Shown piece by piece: positions 32,395-41,073 of a stretch of DNA of 61,775 bases; within the stretch, counting starts at the first letter, position 1, and each line of letters starts with the position of its first letter. Below the pieces are notes generated by a model. It worked only from the letters and a program-made list of their open reading frames with translations, was not told the origin of the DNA and ran no database searches. This stretch comes from Burkholderiaceae bacterium. GTDB lineage: Bacteria; Pseudomonadota; Gammaproteobacteria; Burkholderiales; Burkholderiaceae_C. Position numbers and translations under genes: made by a program. Location of the stretch: assembly GCA_030654805.1 (NCBI GenBank), contig JAURWR010000053.1, forward strand, positions 1 to 61,775, in the 5' to 3' direction.

Positions 32395-33921
32395 GTGCTG
32401 GTCGTCGGTGGCGGCATCAACGGGGCGGGCATCGCGCGCGATCTGGCCGGGCGCGGCCAGCAGGTGCTGCTGTGCGAGCAGGACGATCTGGCGTCGCACA
32501 CCTCGTCGTCGTCGACCAAGCTGATCCACGGCGGGCTGCGTTACCTCGAACACGGCGAGTTCGCGCTGGTGCGCAAGGCGCTGGCCGAGCGCGAAAGGCT
32601 GTTGCGCAGCGCGCCGCACATCATGTGGCCGCTGCGTTTCGTGATGCCGCACGACCCCGACCACCGCGCCGTGCGGCCGGCCTGGCTGATCCGCGCCGGG
32701 CTGTTCCTCTACGACCACCTGGCCCGGCGCGACTGGCTGGCCGGATCGCGCGGCGTCGATCTGCGCGTGCATGCAGCCGGCGCGCCGCTGCAGCGCCGCT
32801 TCCGGCGCGGCTTCATCTATTCGGATGGCTGGGTCGACGACGCGCGGCTGGTCGTGCTGAACGCCATCGACGCGGCCGAGCGCGGCGCGACGATCCTGAC
32901 GCGCTGGCGCTGTGTCGATGCGCAGCGCGGCGCCGAGCAGTGGCGGGTGACGCTGCGCAGCGTCACCGGCGCCACGATGCTGGTCACCGCACGCGCGCTG
33001 GTCAATGCGGCCGGCCCGTGGGCGGCGCAGTTCCTGGGTGACCATGCGCATGTGCCGCACCCGAAGTCGCTGCGCCTCGTCAAGGGCAGCCACATCGTCG
33101 TGCGCAAGCTGTTCGAGCACGATCATGCGTACGTGCTGCAGTGCCCCGACCGCCGCGTCGTCTTCGCCATCCCCTACGAGGGCGAGTTCACGCTGATCGG
33201 CACCACCGAGGTCGATCACGCGGGGGTGATCGGCGAAGCGCGCATCGACGCAGCCGAGACCGCCTACCTGTGCGAGCAGGTCAGCCGCTGTTTCGAGTGG
33301 CCGGTCGCGCCGAAGGATGTGGTCTGGAGCTATGCCGGCGTGCGGCCGTTGCTCGATGACGGCTCGGGCGACGCCTCTTCGGTGACACGCGACTACGCGC
33401 TCGAACTCGACAGCAGTGCTGCGCCACTGCTGTCGGTCTGGGGCGGCAAGCTGACGACCTTCCGCAAGCTGGCCGAAGAAGCAGGTGACCGGCTGGCCGC
33501 TCCGCTGCAGATCCGATCAGGCCCTTGGACCGCGAACGCGATGCTGCCAGGAGGCGACCTCAGTCCCTTCATCGGCCCAGCTGCGCGACCAGATCTTGAC
33601 TTCGTCCGCTTCGTGAGGGCACTCGCCCAGCGCCTTCCCGACGTCCCCGCTGCGGTACTGCGGCGCTGGGCGCGCTGCTATGGCGCCCGTGCAGAGATGC
33701 TGCTGAACTCACACGGTCTGGGCGCCGAGATCGTGCCCGACCTGTTCGAGGCCGAGCTGCACTACCTGCACCGCCATGAATGGGCACGCTGCGCCAACGA
33801 CGTGCTGTGGCGCCGCACCAAACTGGGCCTGCATCTGACGCCCGCGCAGCGGGCGGCGGTGGCACGCTGGTGCGATGTCCACTGGGACACGCGGGACACC
33901 TGCGCCCGGACGTTGCGCTAG
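32395..33921 (+). CDS. glpD: Aerobic glycerol-3-phosphate dehydrogenase
   Basis: A 508-residue FAD-dependent membrane-associated dehydrogenase that oxidises glycerol-3-phosphate and reduces quinone. It shows the FAD-binding GGGINGAGIARDLAGRG at the N-terminus, SSTKLIHGGLRYLEHGEF, VNAAGPWA and the C-terminal DAP-type cap. The start is uncertain: from the in-frame stop at 32260 there is no ATG, GTG or TTG before the GTG at 32395, which would drop the usual four or so residues ahead of the first strand. CTG codons at 32320 and 32323 are alternatives. The TAG stop overlaps the rdgC stop from the other strand in a shared CTAG. Confidence 0.93.
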   Translation: MLVVGGGINGAGIARDLAGRGQQVLLCEQDDLASHTSSSSTKLIHGGLRYLEHGEFALVRKALAERERLLRSAPHIMWPLRFVMPHDPDHRAVRPAWLIRAGLFLYDHLARRDWLAGSRGVDLRVHAAGAPLQRRFRRGFIYSDGWVDDARLVVLNAIDAAERGATILTRWRCVDAQRGAEQWRVTLRSVTGATMLVTARALVNAAGPWAAQFLGDHAHVPHPKSLRLVKGSHIVVRKLFEHDHAYVLQCPDRRVVFAIPYEGEFTLIGTTEVDHAGVIGEARIDAAETAYLCEQVSRCFEWPVAPKDVVWSYAGVRPLLDDGSGDASSVTRDYALELDSSAAPLLSVWGGKLTTFRKLAEEAGDRLAAPLQIRSGPWTANAMLPGGDLSPFIGPAARPDLDFVRFVRALAQRLPDVPAAVLRRWARCYGARAEMLLNSHGLGAEIVPDLFEAELHYLHRHEWARCANDVLWRRTKLGLHLTPAQRAAVARWCDVHWDTRDTCARTLR

Positions 33922-34886
33922 GACTCCGCGGTGAACGCCCGCGCTTCGCCGGGTGCGGCCGGCACGGCAGGGGCCGGCGCCGCCGCGGCGATCGACAGCT
34001 CGCCGCCCAGCGCCTCGATCAGCTCGGGAATCAGCTGCACCAGTTCTCCGGTGGCGATGGCGGCATCGGCATCGAAGGCGTCGTCCTGCTTGTCGGTGTG
34101 AGCGCGACCCTCGAACACCACGTCGAGAAAATCGATCTTCTTGATCTGCCCGGTCTCGGTCAGCACGAACGACACGCGGCCCTGCCAGGTCAGCGCCAGC
34201 CGGGTCGGCCGCTTGCCGGTGGCGATGTGCTGGCGCACCTCGTCGATGTCGAGCGGGTGGCGCGCGTAGCGAACGACCGATTTCATCTCGTCTTCCGACT
34301 TCAGTTCGCACTCGCGATCGACCGAAAAGGACGCCGGCGGCTCGCCGGTCAGCAGCCAGTCCGACATCGCGACCGACGCCGATTCGGTGGTCTGAAGCTG
34401 CGTCAGCGTCAGGCCGTCGAGCGACTTGATGAGTTGCGTCACCACCTCGCCGGCCCGCGCCGGGCTGCTGGCATCGATCATCAACAGACGCTGCCCCGCA
34501 TCGATCCACACCTTCAGCGTCGAGCGCTTCGTGAAGGCCATCGGCAGCAGCTCGAGCACCGCCTGTTCCTTCAGCTCCTTCGTCTGCTTCTTGCCCGGCT
34601 TGCGGCCGGTGCTGTGCTCGACCTGCTGCGCCATCTCGTCGGTGCGGCGTTTGACCACCGCCGACGGCAGCGCCTTGCGCTCGATCATCAGCGTCAGCAG
34701 CCATTGCCCGCCGATCGATTCGACCAGCGGGCCGTGCTCGGTGCCCCGAGGCGCGACCCAGCCGGCGGATTGCGGCTGCGTGGCGCCGCATTCGGTGAAA
34801 CGTGCGGCTGCGAGGCCGTCTTCGATCTGTTCCAGCGTGGCCGACCATTCGGGTCCCACGCGATACACGGTCAGGTTCTTGAACAA
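33918..34886 (-). CDS. rdgC: Recombination-associated protein RdgC, TTG start
   Basis: A 322-residue ring-forming DNA-binding protein that limits RecA-mediated recombination. The N-terminus FKNLTVYRVGPEW and the stretches ARFTECGATQPQSAGWVAPRG, GQWLLTLMIERKALPSAVVK, VWIDAGQRLLMIDASS and SDWLLTGEPP are typical. No ATG fits. A TTG at 34884-34886 preceded by GGAAAG nine bases upstream gives MFKNL, the usual family start, so I take it as the initiation codon. A nearby ATG is out of frame. The stop shares CTAG with the end of glpD. The C-terminal tail is Ala/Pro-rich. Confidence 0.93.
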   Translation of the reverse strand: MFKNLTVYRVGPEWSATLEQIEDGLAAARFTECGATQPQSAGWVAPRGTEHGPLVESIGGQWLLTLMIERKALPSAVVKRRTDEMAQQVEHSTGRKPGKKQTKELKEQAVLELLPMAFTKRSTLKVWIDAGQRLLMIDASSPARAGEVVTQLIKSLDGLTLTQLQTTESASVAMSDWLLTGEPPASFSVDRECELKSEDEMKSVVRYARHPLDIDEVRQHIATGKRPTRLALTWQGRVSFVLTETGQIKKIDFLDVVFEGRAHTDKQDDAFDADAAIATGELVQLIPELIEALGGELSIAAAAPAPAVPAAPGEARAFTAES

Positions 34887-35057
34887 GCGAATGGTCTTTC
34901 CATGTGAGTCTGGTGTCAGAGAGGCGCTGCGGCGTCCGCTGCTCGCGATTCGCCGGGGAGGCGGGATTGTCCACGCCGGGCCGAGGCGCGTTGCATCGAG
35001 CCGGCTGCGTATCATCCGCCGGCCCTTCTGCGCACAGTCGCTCTTCAACAGGATTCC

Positions 35058-35636
35058 ATGGAAGCTCTCTTCGTCTCGACCGGTGTCGTCGCCCTCGCTG
35101 AAATCGGAGACAAGACCCAGCTGCTCGCCTTCATCCTGGCAGCGCGCTTCAAGAAGCCGCTGCCCATCATCCTGGGCATCCTGTGCGCGACGCTCGTCAA
35201 CCACGGCCTGGCCGGCGCGCTGGGCGCCTGGATCACCACGACGATCAGCCCCGAGACGCTGCGGTGGATCCTCGGCGCATCGTTCATCGGCATGGCGATC
35301 TGGACGCTGATCCCCGACAAGATCGAGGACGAAGAAACGCAGATCGCCAGCAAGCTCGGCGTGTTCGGCGCCACGCTGATCACCTTTTTCCTGGCCGAGA
35401 TGGGCGACAAGACGCAGATCGCCACCGTCGCGATGGCCGCCCACTACGCAACGCCGCTGCTGGTGGTGATCGGCACCACGCTGGGCATGCTGATCGCCGA
35501 CGTGCCGGCGGTGTTCATCGGCGACAAGCTGGCCAGCAAGATTCCGATGAAGCTGGTGCACTCGATCGCCGCCGCCATCTTCGCGGCGCTGGGGGTGGCG
35601 ACGCTGCTCGGTGCCGGCTCCAAGCTCGGTTTCTGA
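35058..35636 (+). CDS. TMEM165/GDT1 family transporter (UPF0016, MneA-like)
   Basis: A 192-residue inner-membrane protein with six or so transmembrane helices in two internal repeats. Each repeat carries the family signature, EIGDKTQ near residue 15 and EMGDKTQ near residue 117. Bacterial members export manganese; eukaryotic members move Ca2+/Mn2+ with H+. I infer Mn2+ export. The 171-base leader was inspected for the yybP-ykoY manganese riboswitch that often precedes such genes, and I did not see its conserved core. A modest AGGA ribosome-binding site precedes the ATG. Confidence 0.93.
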   Translation: MEALFVSTGVVALAEIGDKTQLLAFILAARFKKPLPIILGILCATLVNHGLAGALGAWITTTISPETLRWILGASFIGMAIWTLIPDKIEDEETQIASKLGVFGATLITFFLAEMGDKTQIATVAMAAHYATPLLVVIGTTLGMLIADVPAVFIGDKLASKIPMKLVHSIAAAIFAALGVATLLGAGSKLGF

Positions 35637-35778
35637 ACAACGCGCCGCCGCGTCGGGGGCGGGCGATTACCCGCCCTGAAAGTTCGCGTCCGATGTTCTA
35701 GAGTCGCGGCTGCTTCCCGGCCGACAGGGCGATGCTGGGCAGGCCGAATCGACCCGCCCGCAGACACAGGAGACATCG

Positions 35779-36963
35779 ATGAACGACAGACTGAAGCAGG
35801 CCGCCGACACGGTGCTCGCCAACACCGTGGGATCCGCGGGCGGCGCGCCCGGTGTGGTCGCGATGGTCACCGATCGCAACGCCAACGTGTACGAAGGCGC
35901 AGCCGGCCGGCGCTCGCTGGGCGGCGACGCACCGATGACCACCGACTCGGTGATGGCGATCTTCTCGACCAGCAAGGCGATCACCGGCACGACGCTGATG
36001 CAGCTGGTGGAAGAGGGCAAGGTCCGACTCGACGACCCGGTGAAAAAGTACGTGCCCGAGATCGCCGAGATCCAGGTGCTCGAAGGCTTCGACGCCAGCG
36101 GGCAACCGAAGCTGCGCGCACCCAAGCGCGACATCACCATCAACCACCTGATGCTGCACACCGCTGGTTTCAGCTACGAGTTCTTCAGCGCCGACGACCT
36201 GAAGCTGCGCGGCGCCAAGGGCATCCCGTCGGTCGTGTCGGGCACCTTCGCGTCGGTGAAGACCTGCCTGCTGTGGGACCCGGGCGAGAAGTGGGGCTAC
36301 GGCGTCAACATCGACTGGGTCGGCAAGGTCGTCGAGGCGGTGCGCGGCAAGCGCCTGGGCGAGGTGATGCAGGAGCGTGTCTTCGCGCCGCTCGGCATGA
36401 CCGACACCGGCTTCGTGATGACGCCGTCGATGCAGGCGCGTCGCGCCGTCATCCACGACCGCGCGATGGACGGCAAGTTGACCCCGCTGCCCGACCTGGT
36501 GCTGCCGCAGCCGCCCGAGATGGACATGGGCGGCCACGGGCTGTACTCAACCGTCGGCGACTACATGAAATTCATCCGCATGGTGCTCAACGACGGCGCC
36601 GGTGCGAACGGCCGCGTGCTGAAGGCGGAAACCGTCGAGCAGATGTCGCGCAACGGCCTGGGCGCGCTGAAGGTCGGTGGCTGGACCACGTCGATCCCGT
36701 CGCTGTCGAACACCGGCGAGTTCTTCCCCGGCCTGCCGAAGTCGTGGGCCTACACCTTCATGGTCAACGACGAAGCGACGCCGTCGGGTCGCCCGGCCGG
36801 TTCGCTGATGTGGGCGGGCCTGGCCAACCTGTTCTACTGGATCGACCGCCAGAACGGCATCGGCGGCTTCTGGGGTTCGCAGATCCTGCCGTTCCAGGAT
36901 GTGTCGTCCTACCCGGGGTTTGTCGATTTCGAGACGGCGGTCTATCGGAACCTGAAGGGCTGA
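35779..36963 (+). CDS. Serine hydrolase, class C beta-lactamase/family VIII esterase type
   Basis: A 394-residue protein of the penicillin-binding/beta-lactamase superfamily. The nucleophile motif is S63-T-S-K66 and the second motif is YGVN in WGYGVNIDWVG; the region LANLFYWID near the C-terminus stands in for the third motif. There is no signal peptide, so it is likely a cytoplasmic esterase (EstB-like) rather than a resistance enzyme. A CAGGAGA ribosome-binding site precedes the ATG. It is monocistronic and converges on glcF with a hairpin between. Confidence 0.9.
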   Translation: MNDRLKQAADTVLANTVGSAGGAPGVVAMVTDRNANVYEGAAGRRSLGGDAPMTTDSVMAIFSTSKAITGTTLMQLVEEGKVRLDDPVKKYVPEIAEIQVLEGFDASGQPKLRAPKRDITINHLMLHTAGFSYEFFSADDLKLRGAKGIPSVVSGTFASVKTCLLWDPGEKWGYGVNIDWVGKVVEAVRGKRLGEVMQERVFAPLGMTDTGFVMTPSMQARRAVIHDRAMDGKLTPLPDLVLPQPPEMDMGGHGLYSTVGDYMKFIRMVLNDGAGANGRVLKAETVEQMSRNGLGALKVGGWTTSIPSLSNTGEFFPGLPKSWAYTFMVNDEATPSGRPAGSLMWAGLANLFYWIDRQNGIGGFWGSQILPFQDVSSYPGFVDFETAVYRNLKG

Positions 36964-36980
36964 AGCGTTTCTGATTCTGC

Positions 36981-37006
36981 GGGCGCGTCGCTGGAGCGGC
37001 GCGCCC
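36981..37006. terminator. GC-rich hairpin between the converging serine hydrolase and glcF genes
   Basis: Arms GGGCGCGTCGCT and AGCGGCGCGCCC with a two-base loop, lying between two converging stop codons. No T run follows, so its strength as a terminator is uncertain. Confidence 0.5.
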
Positions 37007-37057
37007 GTGTGGTCCGCCGGCCCCTCGCGCGCTTTCGAACGTTGACTGCCCGGCGCG

Positions 37058-38317
37058 TCAGGCGCCCAGCGCCTCGTCCAGCACCTCGACCCAGTGCCTC
37101 ACCGGCGTCGGTGTACCGGTCTGCAAATGCTGGATGCAGCCGACGTTGGCCGACACGATGACCTGCGCCTCGACCTCGGCCAGATTGGCCAGCTTGCGGT
37201 CGCGCAGTTGATACGCCAGCGTCGGCTGCAGCACCGAGTAGGTGCCGGCCGAGCCGCAGCACAGGTGACTTTCGTTCGGTGACAGCTGCACGTCGAAGCC
37301 GAGCGCACCGAGGTGCGTCTCGACACCGCCGCGCAGCTGCTGCGCATGTTGCAGGGTGCACGGTGGGTGGAAGGCGAGGCGCGTCGTCGGCTGGCGATGC
37401 AGGCGCGGCTTCAATAAAGGTTGCAAGAGAGGCACCAGCTCGGGCAGCAGTTCGCTGAGGTCGCGCGTCAGTTCGCTGATGCGCCGGGCCTTGTCGGCAT
37501 ACGCCTCGTCGTGCGCGAGCGCGTGGCCGTAGTCCTTGACGGTGGCGCCGCAGCCCGACGCGTTCATCACGATGGCCTCGACCTTGTTCGACATCACGCT
37601 CGGCCACCACGCGTCGATGTTGCGGCGCATGTCGGCGAGGCCGCCCTGTTGATCGCCGAGGTGGCTGCGGATCGCGCCGCAGCAGCCGGCTTCCTCAGCG
37701 ACCATCGTCTGGACGCCGGCGGCGTCGAGCACGCGTGCGGTGGCGCTGTTGATGTTGGGCAGCATCGCCGGCTGCACGCAGCCCATCAGCATCAGCACCT
37801 TGCGCGGATGCTCGCGCTTCGGCCAGCGGTGGGCGCGCGCCTGTTCGGTCGCGCCGGGCTTCGGTGCGACCTTGCCCTTGAGGGCCGACGGCAGCAACGG
37901 GCGCACGAACTGGCCGAGCTTCATCGCCGGCTCGAAGAGCGGTGACGTGAGCCCTTCTTTGAGTAACCAGCGCACCGCCTTCTCGCCGCGCGGACGTTCC
38001 ACCTTCTCGTCGACGATGCGTCGGCCGATCTCGACCAGGTTGCCGTACTGCACGCCTGACGGGCAGGTGGTCTCGCAGTTGCGGCAGGTCAGGCAGCGGT
38101 CGAGGTGCTGTTGGGTCTTGCGTGTGGGCTCGGCGCCTTCGAGCACCTGCTTGATCAGGTAGATGCGGCCGCGCGGGCCGTCGAGTTCGTCACCCAGCAA
38201 CTGGTACGTCGGGCAGGTGGCGGTGCAGAAGCCGCAGTGCACGCATTTGCGCAGGATCGCCTCGGCGGTGTCGCCGTCGCGCGTGCCTTTGAATTCGGGG
38301 GACAGGTTCGTTTGCAT
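37058..38317 (-). CDS. glcF: Glycolate oxidase iron-sulfur subunit
   Basis: A 419-residue subunit that passes electrons from the GlcD/GlcE flavoprotein towards the quinone pool. The N-terminal half has two 4Fe-4S ferredoxin motifs, CVHCGFCTATCPTY (about 25-38) and CLTCRNCETTCPSG (about 75-88). The C-terminal half has the two CCG-type domains, with EAGCCGAIRSH, NASGCG, FHPPCTLQHAQ and HLCCGSAGTY. It starts 18 bases after glcE and ends the operon. Length and motifs match GlcF. Confidence 0.96.
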   Translation of the reverse strand: MQTNLSPEFKGTRDGDTAEAILRKCVHCGFCTATCPTYQLLGDELDGPRGRIYLIKQVLEGAEPTRKTQQHLDRCLTCRNCETTCPSGVQYGNLVEIGRRIVDEKVERPRGEKAVRWLLKEGLTSPLFEPAMKLGQFVRPLLPSALKGKVAPKPGATEQARAHRWPKREHPRKVLMLMGCVQPAMLPNINSATARVLDAAGVQTMVAEEAGCCGAIRSHLGDQQGGLADMRRNIDAWWPSVMSNKVEAIVMNASGCGATVKDYGHALAHDEAYADKARRISELTRDLSELLPELVPLLQPLLKPRLHRQPTTRLAFHPPCTLQHAQQLRGGVETHLGALGFDVQLSPNESHLCCGSAGTYSVLQPTLAYQLRDRKLANLAEVEAQVIVSANVGCIQHLQTGTPTPVRHWVEVLDEALGA

Positions 38318-38335
38318 GAATCGACGGTTGCTGCG

Positions 38336-39484
38336 TCAGAGGCCGGGGACCATCCGGCCCGGATTGAACACGCCGTCGGGATCGAACGAACGCTTCAGTG
38401 CGCAGTGGATGCGGTCCAGCGGCGACGTCAAGGGAGTGAACACGCCGGCGGATTTGTCGAGGCTGCGGAACAGTGTCGCGTGGCCACCGGCGCGCCGGGC
38501 GATCTCGCGCAGATGAGCCACGGTCTCTGGCAGCACGTTCGGCGTCACGCACCAGCGTTGCGCGCCCGCCCATTCGATCAGCGGCGTGCCGGGCAAGGCG
38601 AGCATCGGTGTGGTCTGCGGCACCGAGATCCGCCACAGCGCGCCACCGGCCTGCATGACCTCGCGGGCCGCCACGAAGAACTCGTCCTGGTGATCGCGCA
38701 GACCGGCCCAGAACGGGTCGGCCAGATCTGCACCGATGACTTCGCCGCCCAACGTCTGGAACGTCGACGTGGCCGCCTGCACCGCAGCGGCCGCGCCGCG
38801 CAGCCGCACGATGAGCATGCCGTTCCAGAGCGCGCTGGCGTTCAGCGGCAGTGGCTGGCCGCCCCATCGATGCAGTTGCGCCAGGGCCTGTGCGGCGTCC
38901 AGGTCGAAACGCAGCGTGGTCGTGGCCGGTGCCATCGGCAGCACCTTGATCGACACCTCGGCGATCACGCCCAGCGTGCCGAGCGACCCGACCAGCAGGC
39001 GCGACACGTCGTAGCCGGCGACGTTCTTGATGACCTGGCCACCGAAGCTCAGCACCTCGCCTCGGCCGTTGAGCAGCGTGGCGCCGAGCACGTAGTCGCG
39101 CACCGCGCCGGCCGCCGCGCGCGATGGGCCCGACAGGCCGGCGGCGATCATGCCGCCGACGGTGCCGCCCTGCGTCGTCGCCTCGGGGGTGTCGCCGGAG
39201 AAGTGCGGCGGCTCGAACGGCAGGCACTGCCCTTTCTCGGCCAGTGCGGCTTCGAGTTCGACCAGCGGCGTCCCGCAGCGCGCGGTCACGACCAGCTCGG
39301 TCGGCTCGTAGCTGGAGATGCCGCACAGCTCGGTGGTGACGAGCCGTTCGCCCTGTGGCGCCTCGCCGTAGAAATCCTTTGTGCCGTTGCCACGGATGCA
39401 CAGCGCCGTGCCGGCCTCACGTGCCGAACGGATGCGATCGATCAGGCGTGCGAGCGCGGGGTCGTTGTCGTCGATGTCGGTCAA
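38336..39484 (-). CDS. glcE: Glycolate oxidase FAD-binding subunit GlcE, TTG start
   Basis: A 382-residue FAD-binding subunit that partners GlcD. It has the PP-type FAD-binding elements RGNGTKDF, GGTVGGMIAAGLSGPSR and QVIKNVAGYDVSRLLVGSLGTLGVI, and ends DGVFNPGRMVPGL. The only plausible start near the family length is the TTG at 39482-39484, 11 bases after the glcD stop; no ATG or GTG lies in the right place. The ribosome-binding site is weak (a GAG about eleven bases upstream), so translation may rely on coupling to glcD. Confidence 0.93.
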   Translation of the reverse strand: MTDIDDNDPALARLIDRIRSAREAGTALCIRGNGTKDFYGEAPQGERLVTTELCGISSYEPTELVVTARCGTPLVELEAALAEKGQCLPFEPPHFSGDTPEATTQGGTVGGMIAAGLSGPSRAAAGAVRDYVLGATLLNGRGEVLSFGGQVIKNVAGYDVSRLLVGSLGTLGVIAEVSIKVLPMAPATTTLRFDLDAAQALAQLHRWGGQPLPLNASALWNGMLIVRLRGAAAAVQAATSTFQTLGGEVIGADLADPFWAGLRDHQDEFFVAAREVMQAGGALWRISVPQTTPMLALPGTPLIEWAGAQRWCVTPNVLPETVAHLREIARRAGGHATLFRSLDKSAGVFTPLTSPLDRIHCALKRSFDPDGVFNPGRMVPGL

Positions 39485-39495
39485 GGAAAACTCGT

Positions 39496-41073
39496 TCAGA
39501 AACGGGGCAGGTCGGGAAACGGCAGCAGGCCCTTGCGCACGTGCATCTTTCCGTACTCGGCGCAGCGGTGCAGCGTCGGGATCACCTTGCCGGGGTTCAG
39601 CAGCTCGGTCGGGTCGAACGCGCGCTTGACCGCGAACATCTGCTCGCGCTCGGCCGGTGTGAACTGCACGCACATCGAACTGAGCTTCTCGATGCCGACG
39701 CCGTGCTCGCCGGTCACCGTGCCGCCGAGGCGCACGCTGGTCTCCAGGATGTCGGCGCCGAACAGCTCGCAGCGGTGCAGCTGGTCGGGGTCGTTGGCGT
39801 CGAACAGGATCAGCGGGTGCAGGTTGCCGTCGCCGGCGTGGAAGACGTTGCAGCAGCGCAGCCCGTAGGTGATTTCCATCTCGGCGATGCGCACCAGGAT
39901 CTCGGCCAGCTTGTTGCGAGGAATGGTCGAGTCCATGCACATGTAGTCGGGGCTGATGCGCCCGCTGGCCGGGAACGCGTTCATCCGGCCGCTCCAGAAC
40001 TTCAGCCGCTCCGCCTCGTCGCGGCTGATGTCGAAGCGCGTCGCGCCGGCTGCTTCGAGCACAGCGACCATGCGGCCGATTTCTTCCTCGACCTCTTCCG
40101 GCGTGCCGTCGCTCTCGCAGATCAGGATCGCCGCGGCGTCGAGGTCGTAGCCGGCGTGCACGTAGTCCTCGACCGCGGCGGTCATCGGCTTGTCCATCAT
40201 CTCCAGGCCGGCCGGGATGATGCCGGCGCCGATCAGCGCAGCCACGGCATGGCCGGCCTGACGCACGTCGTCGAAGCTGGCCAGGATCGCGCGCGCCAGG
40301 ATCGGCTTGGGCACCAGCTTGACGGTCACCTCGACGGTGACCGCCAGCATGCCCTCGGAGCCGATCACGATCGACAGCAGATCGAGCCCGGCCGCGTCGA
40401 GTGCCTCCGAGCCGAACTCGACCGCCTCGCCCTCGACGGTGTAGCCGCGCACGCGCAGCACGTTGTGGATCGTCAGGCCGTACTTCAGGCAGTGCATGCC
40501 GCCGGAGTTCTCGGCCACGTTGCCGCCGATCGTGCAGGCGATCTTGCTGCTGGGGTCGGGCGCGTAGTACAGGCCGTGGCGCGCGGCGGCTTCGCTGATC
40601 GCCGCGTTGCGCACGCCGCTTTGCACGACGGCGGTGCGGCTGACCGGGTCGACCTTGATGATCTTGTTGAACTTGGCGAGGCTCAGCGTGACGCCCAGCG
40701 TGTGCGGCGTGGCGCCACCGCTCAGGCCGGTGCCGGCGCCGCGTGCGACCACCGGCACGCCGAGGCGGTGGCAGGCCGCGAGCACCGCCGAGAGCTGCGC
40801 CTCGGTCTCGGGCAGCGCCACCGCCAGCGGCATTTCGCGGTAGGCGGTGAGCCCGTCGCATTCGTAGGGCACGGTGTCTTCACGCTGCCACAGCAGCGCA
40901 TGCGCGGGCAGCAGCGGCGTCAGCGCGGCGATGACCTCGGCCTGCCGCTTCATGCGGTCCACCGGCGAGGCGGGCAGGGCGGTCGGCGCCGGGTCGCCCG
41001 GCGGCAGGTGGCGTTCGTTCGGTTCGGGGCTCGGCGCTGCGGCGAGCAATGCGTCGGGTGTCGGTGCGTTCAT
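39496..41073 (-). CDS. glcD: Glycolate oxidase catalytic flavoprotein subunit
   Basis: A 525-residue subunit that oxidises glycolate to glyoxylate. A Pro/Ala-rich N-terminal extension (about 1-35) precedes the FAD domain with ARGAGTGLSGGATP, CTIGGNVAENSGGMHCLKYG and IGSEGMLAV. The C-terminal substrate domain includes HAGDGNLHPLILFD, GEHGVGIEK and DPTELLNPGKVIP. The start ATG overlaps the FIST gene stop (ATGA), indicating coupling. With glcE and glcF it forms the three-subunit GlcDEF complex on the inner membrane. No glcC regulator or malate synthase is nearby. Confidence 0.97.
   Translation of the reverse strand: MNAPTPDALLAAAPSPEPNERHLPPGDPAPTALPASPVDRMKRQAEVIAALTPLLPAHALLWQREDTVPYECDGLTAYREMPLAVALPETEAQLSAVLAACHRLGVPVVARGAGTGLSGGATPHTLGVTLSLAKFNKIIKVDPVSRTAVVQSGVRNAAISEAAARHGLYYAPDPSSKIACTIGGNVAENSGGMHCLKYGLTIHNVLRVRGYTVEGEAVEFGSEALDAAGLDLLSIVIGSEGMLAVTVEVTVKLVPKPILARAILASFDDVRQAGHAVAALIGAGIIPAGLEMMDKPMTAAVEDYVHAGYDLDAAAILICESDGTPEEVEEEIGRMVAVLEAAGATRFDISRDEAERLKFWSGRMNAFPASGRISPDYMCMDSTIPRNKLAEILVRIAEMEITYGLRCCNVFHAGDGNLHPLILFDANDPDQLHRCELFGADILETSVRLGGTVTGEHGVGIEKLSSMCVQFTPAEREQMFAVKRAFDPTELLNPGKVIPTLHRCAEYGKMHVRKGLLPFPDLPRF

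Noticed and set aside
34887-35057. A yybP-ykoY manganese riboswitch ahead of the TMEM165/GDT1 gene
   Set aside because: Such genes often have one, but the conserved GGGGAGUA core and its partner strand are not found in this leader.
35779-36963. A class C beta-lactamase conferring antibiotic resistance
   Set aside because: SxxK and Y-x-N are present, but there is no signal peptide and the third motif is not typical; a cytoplasmic esterase is more likely.
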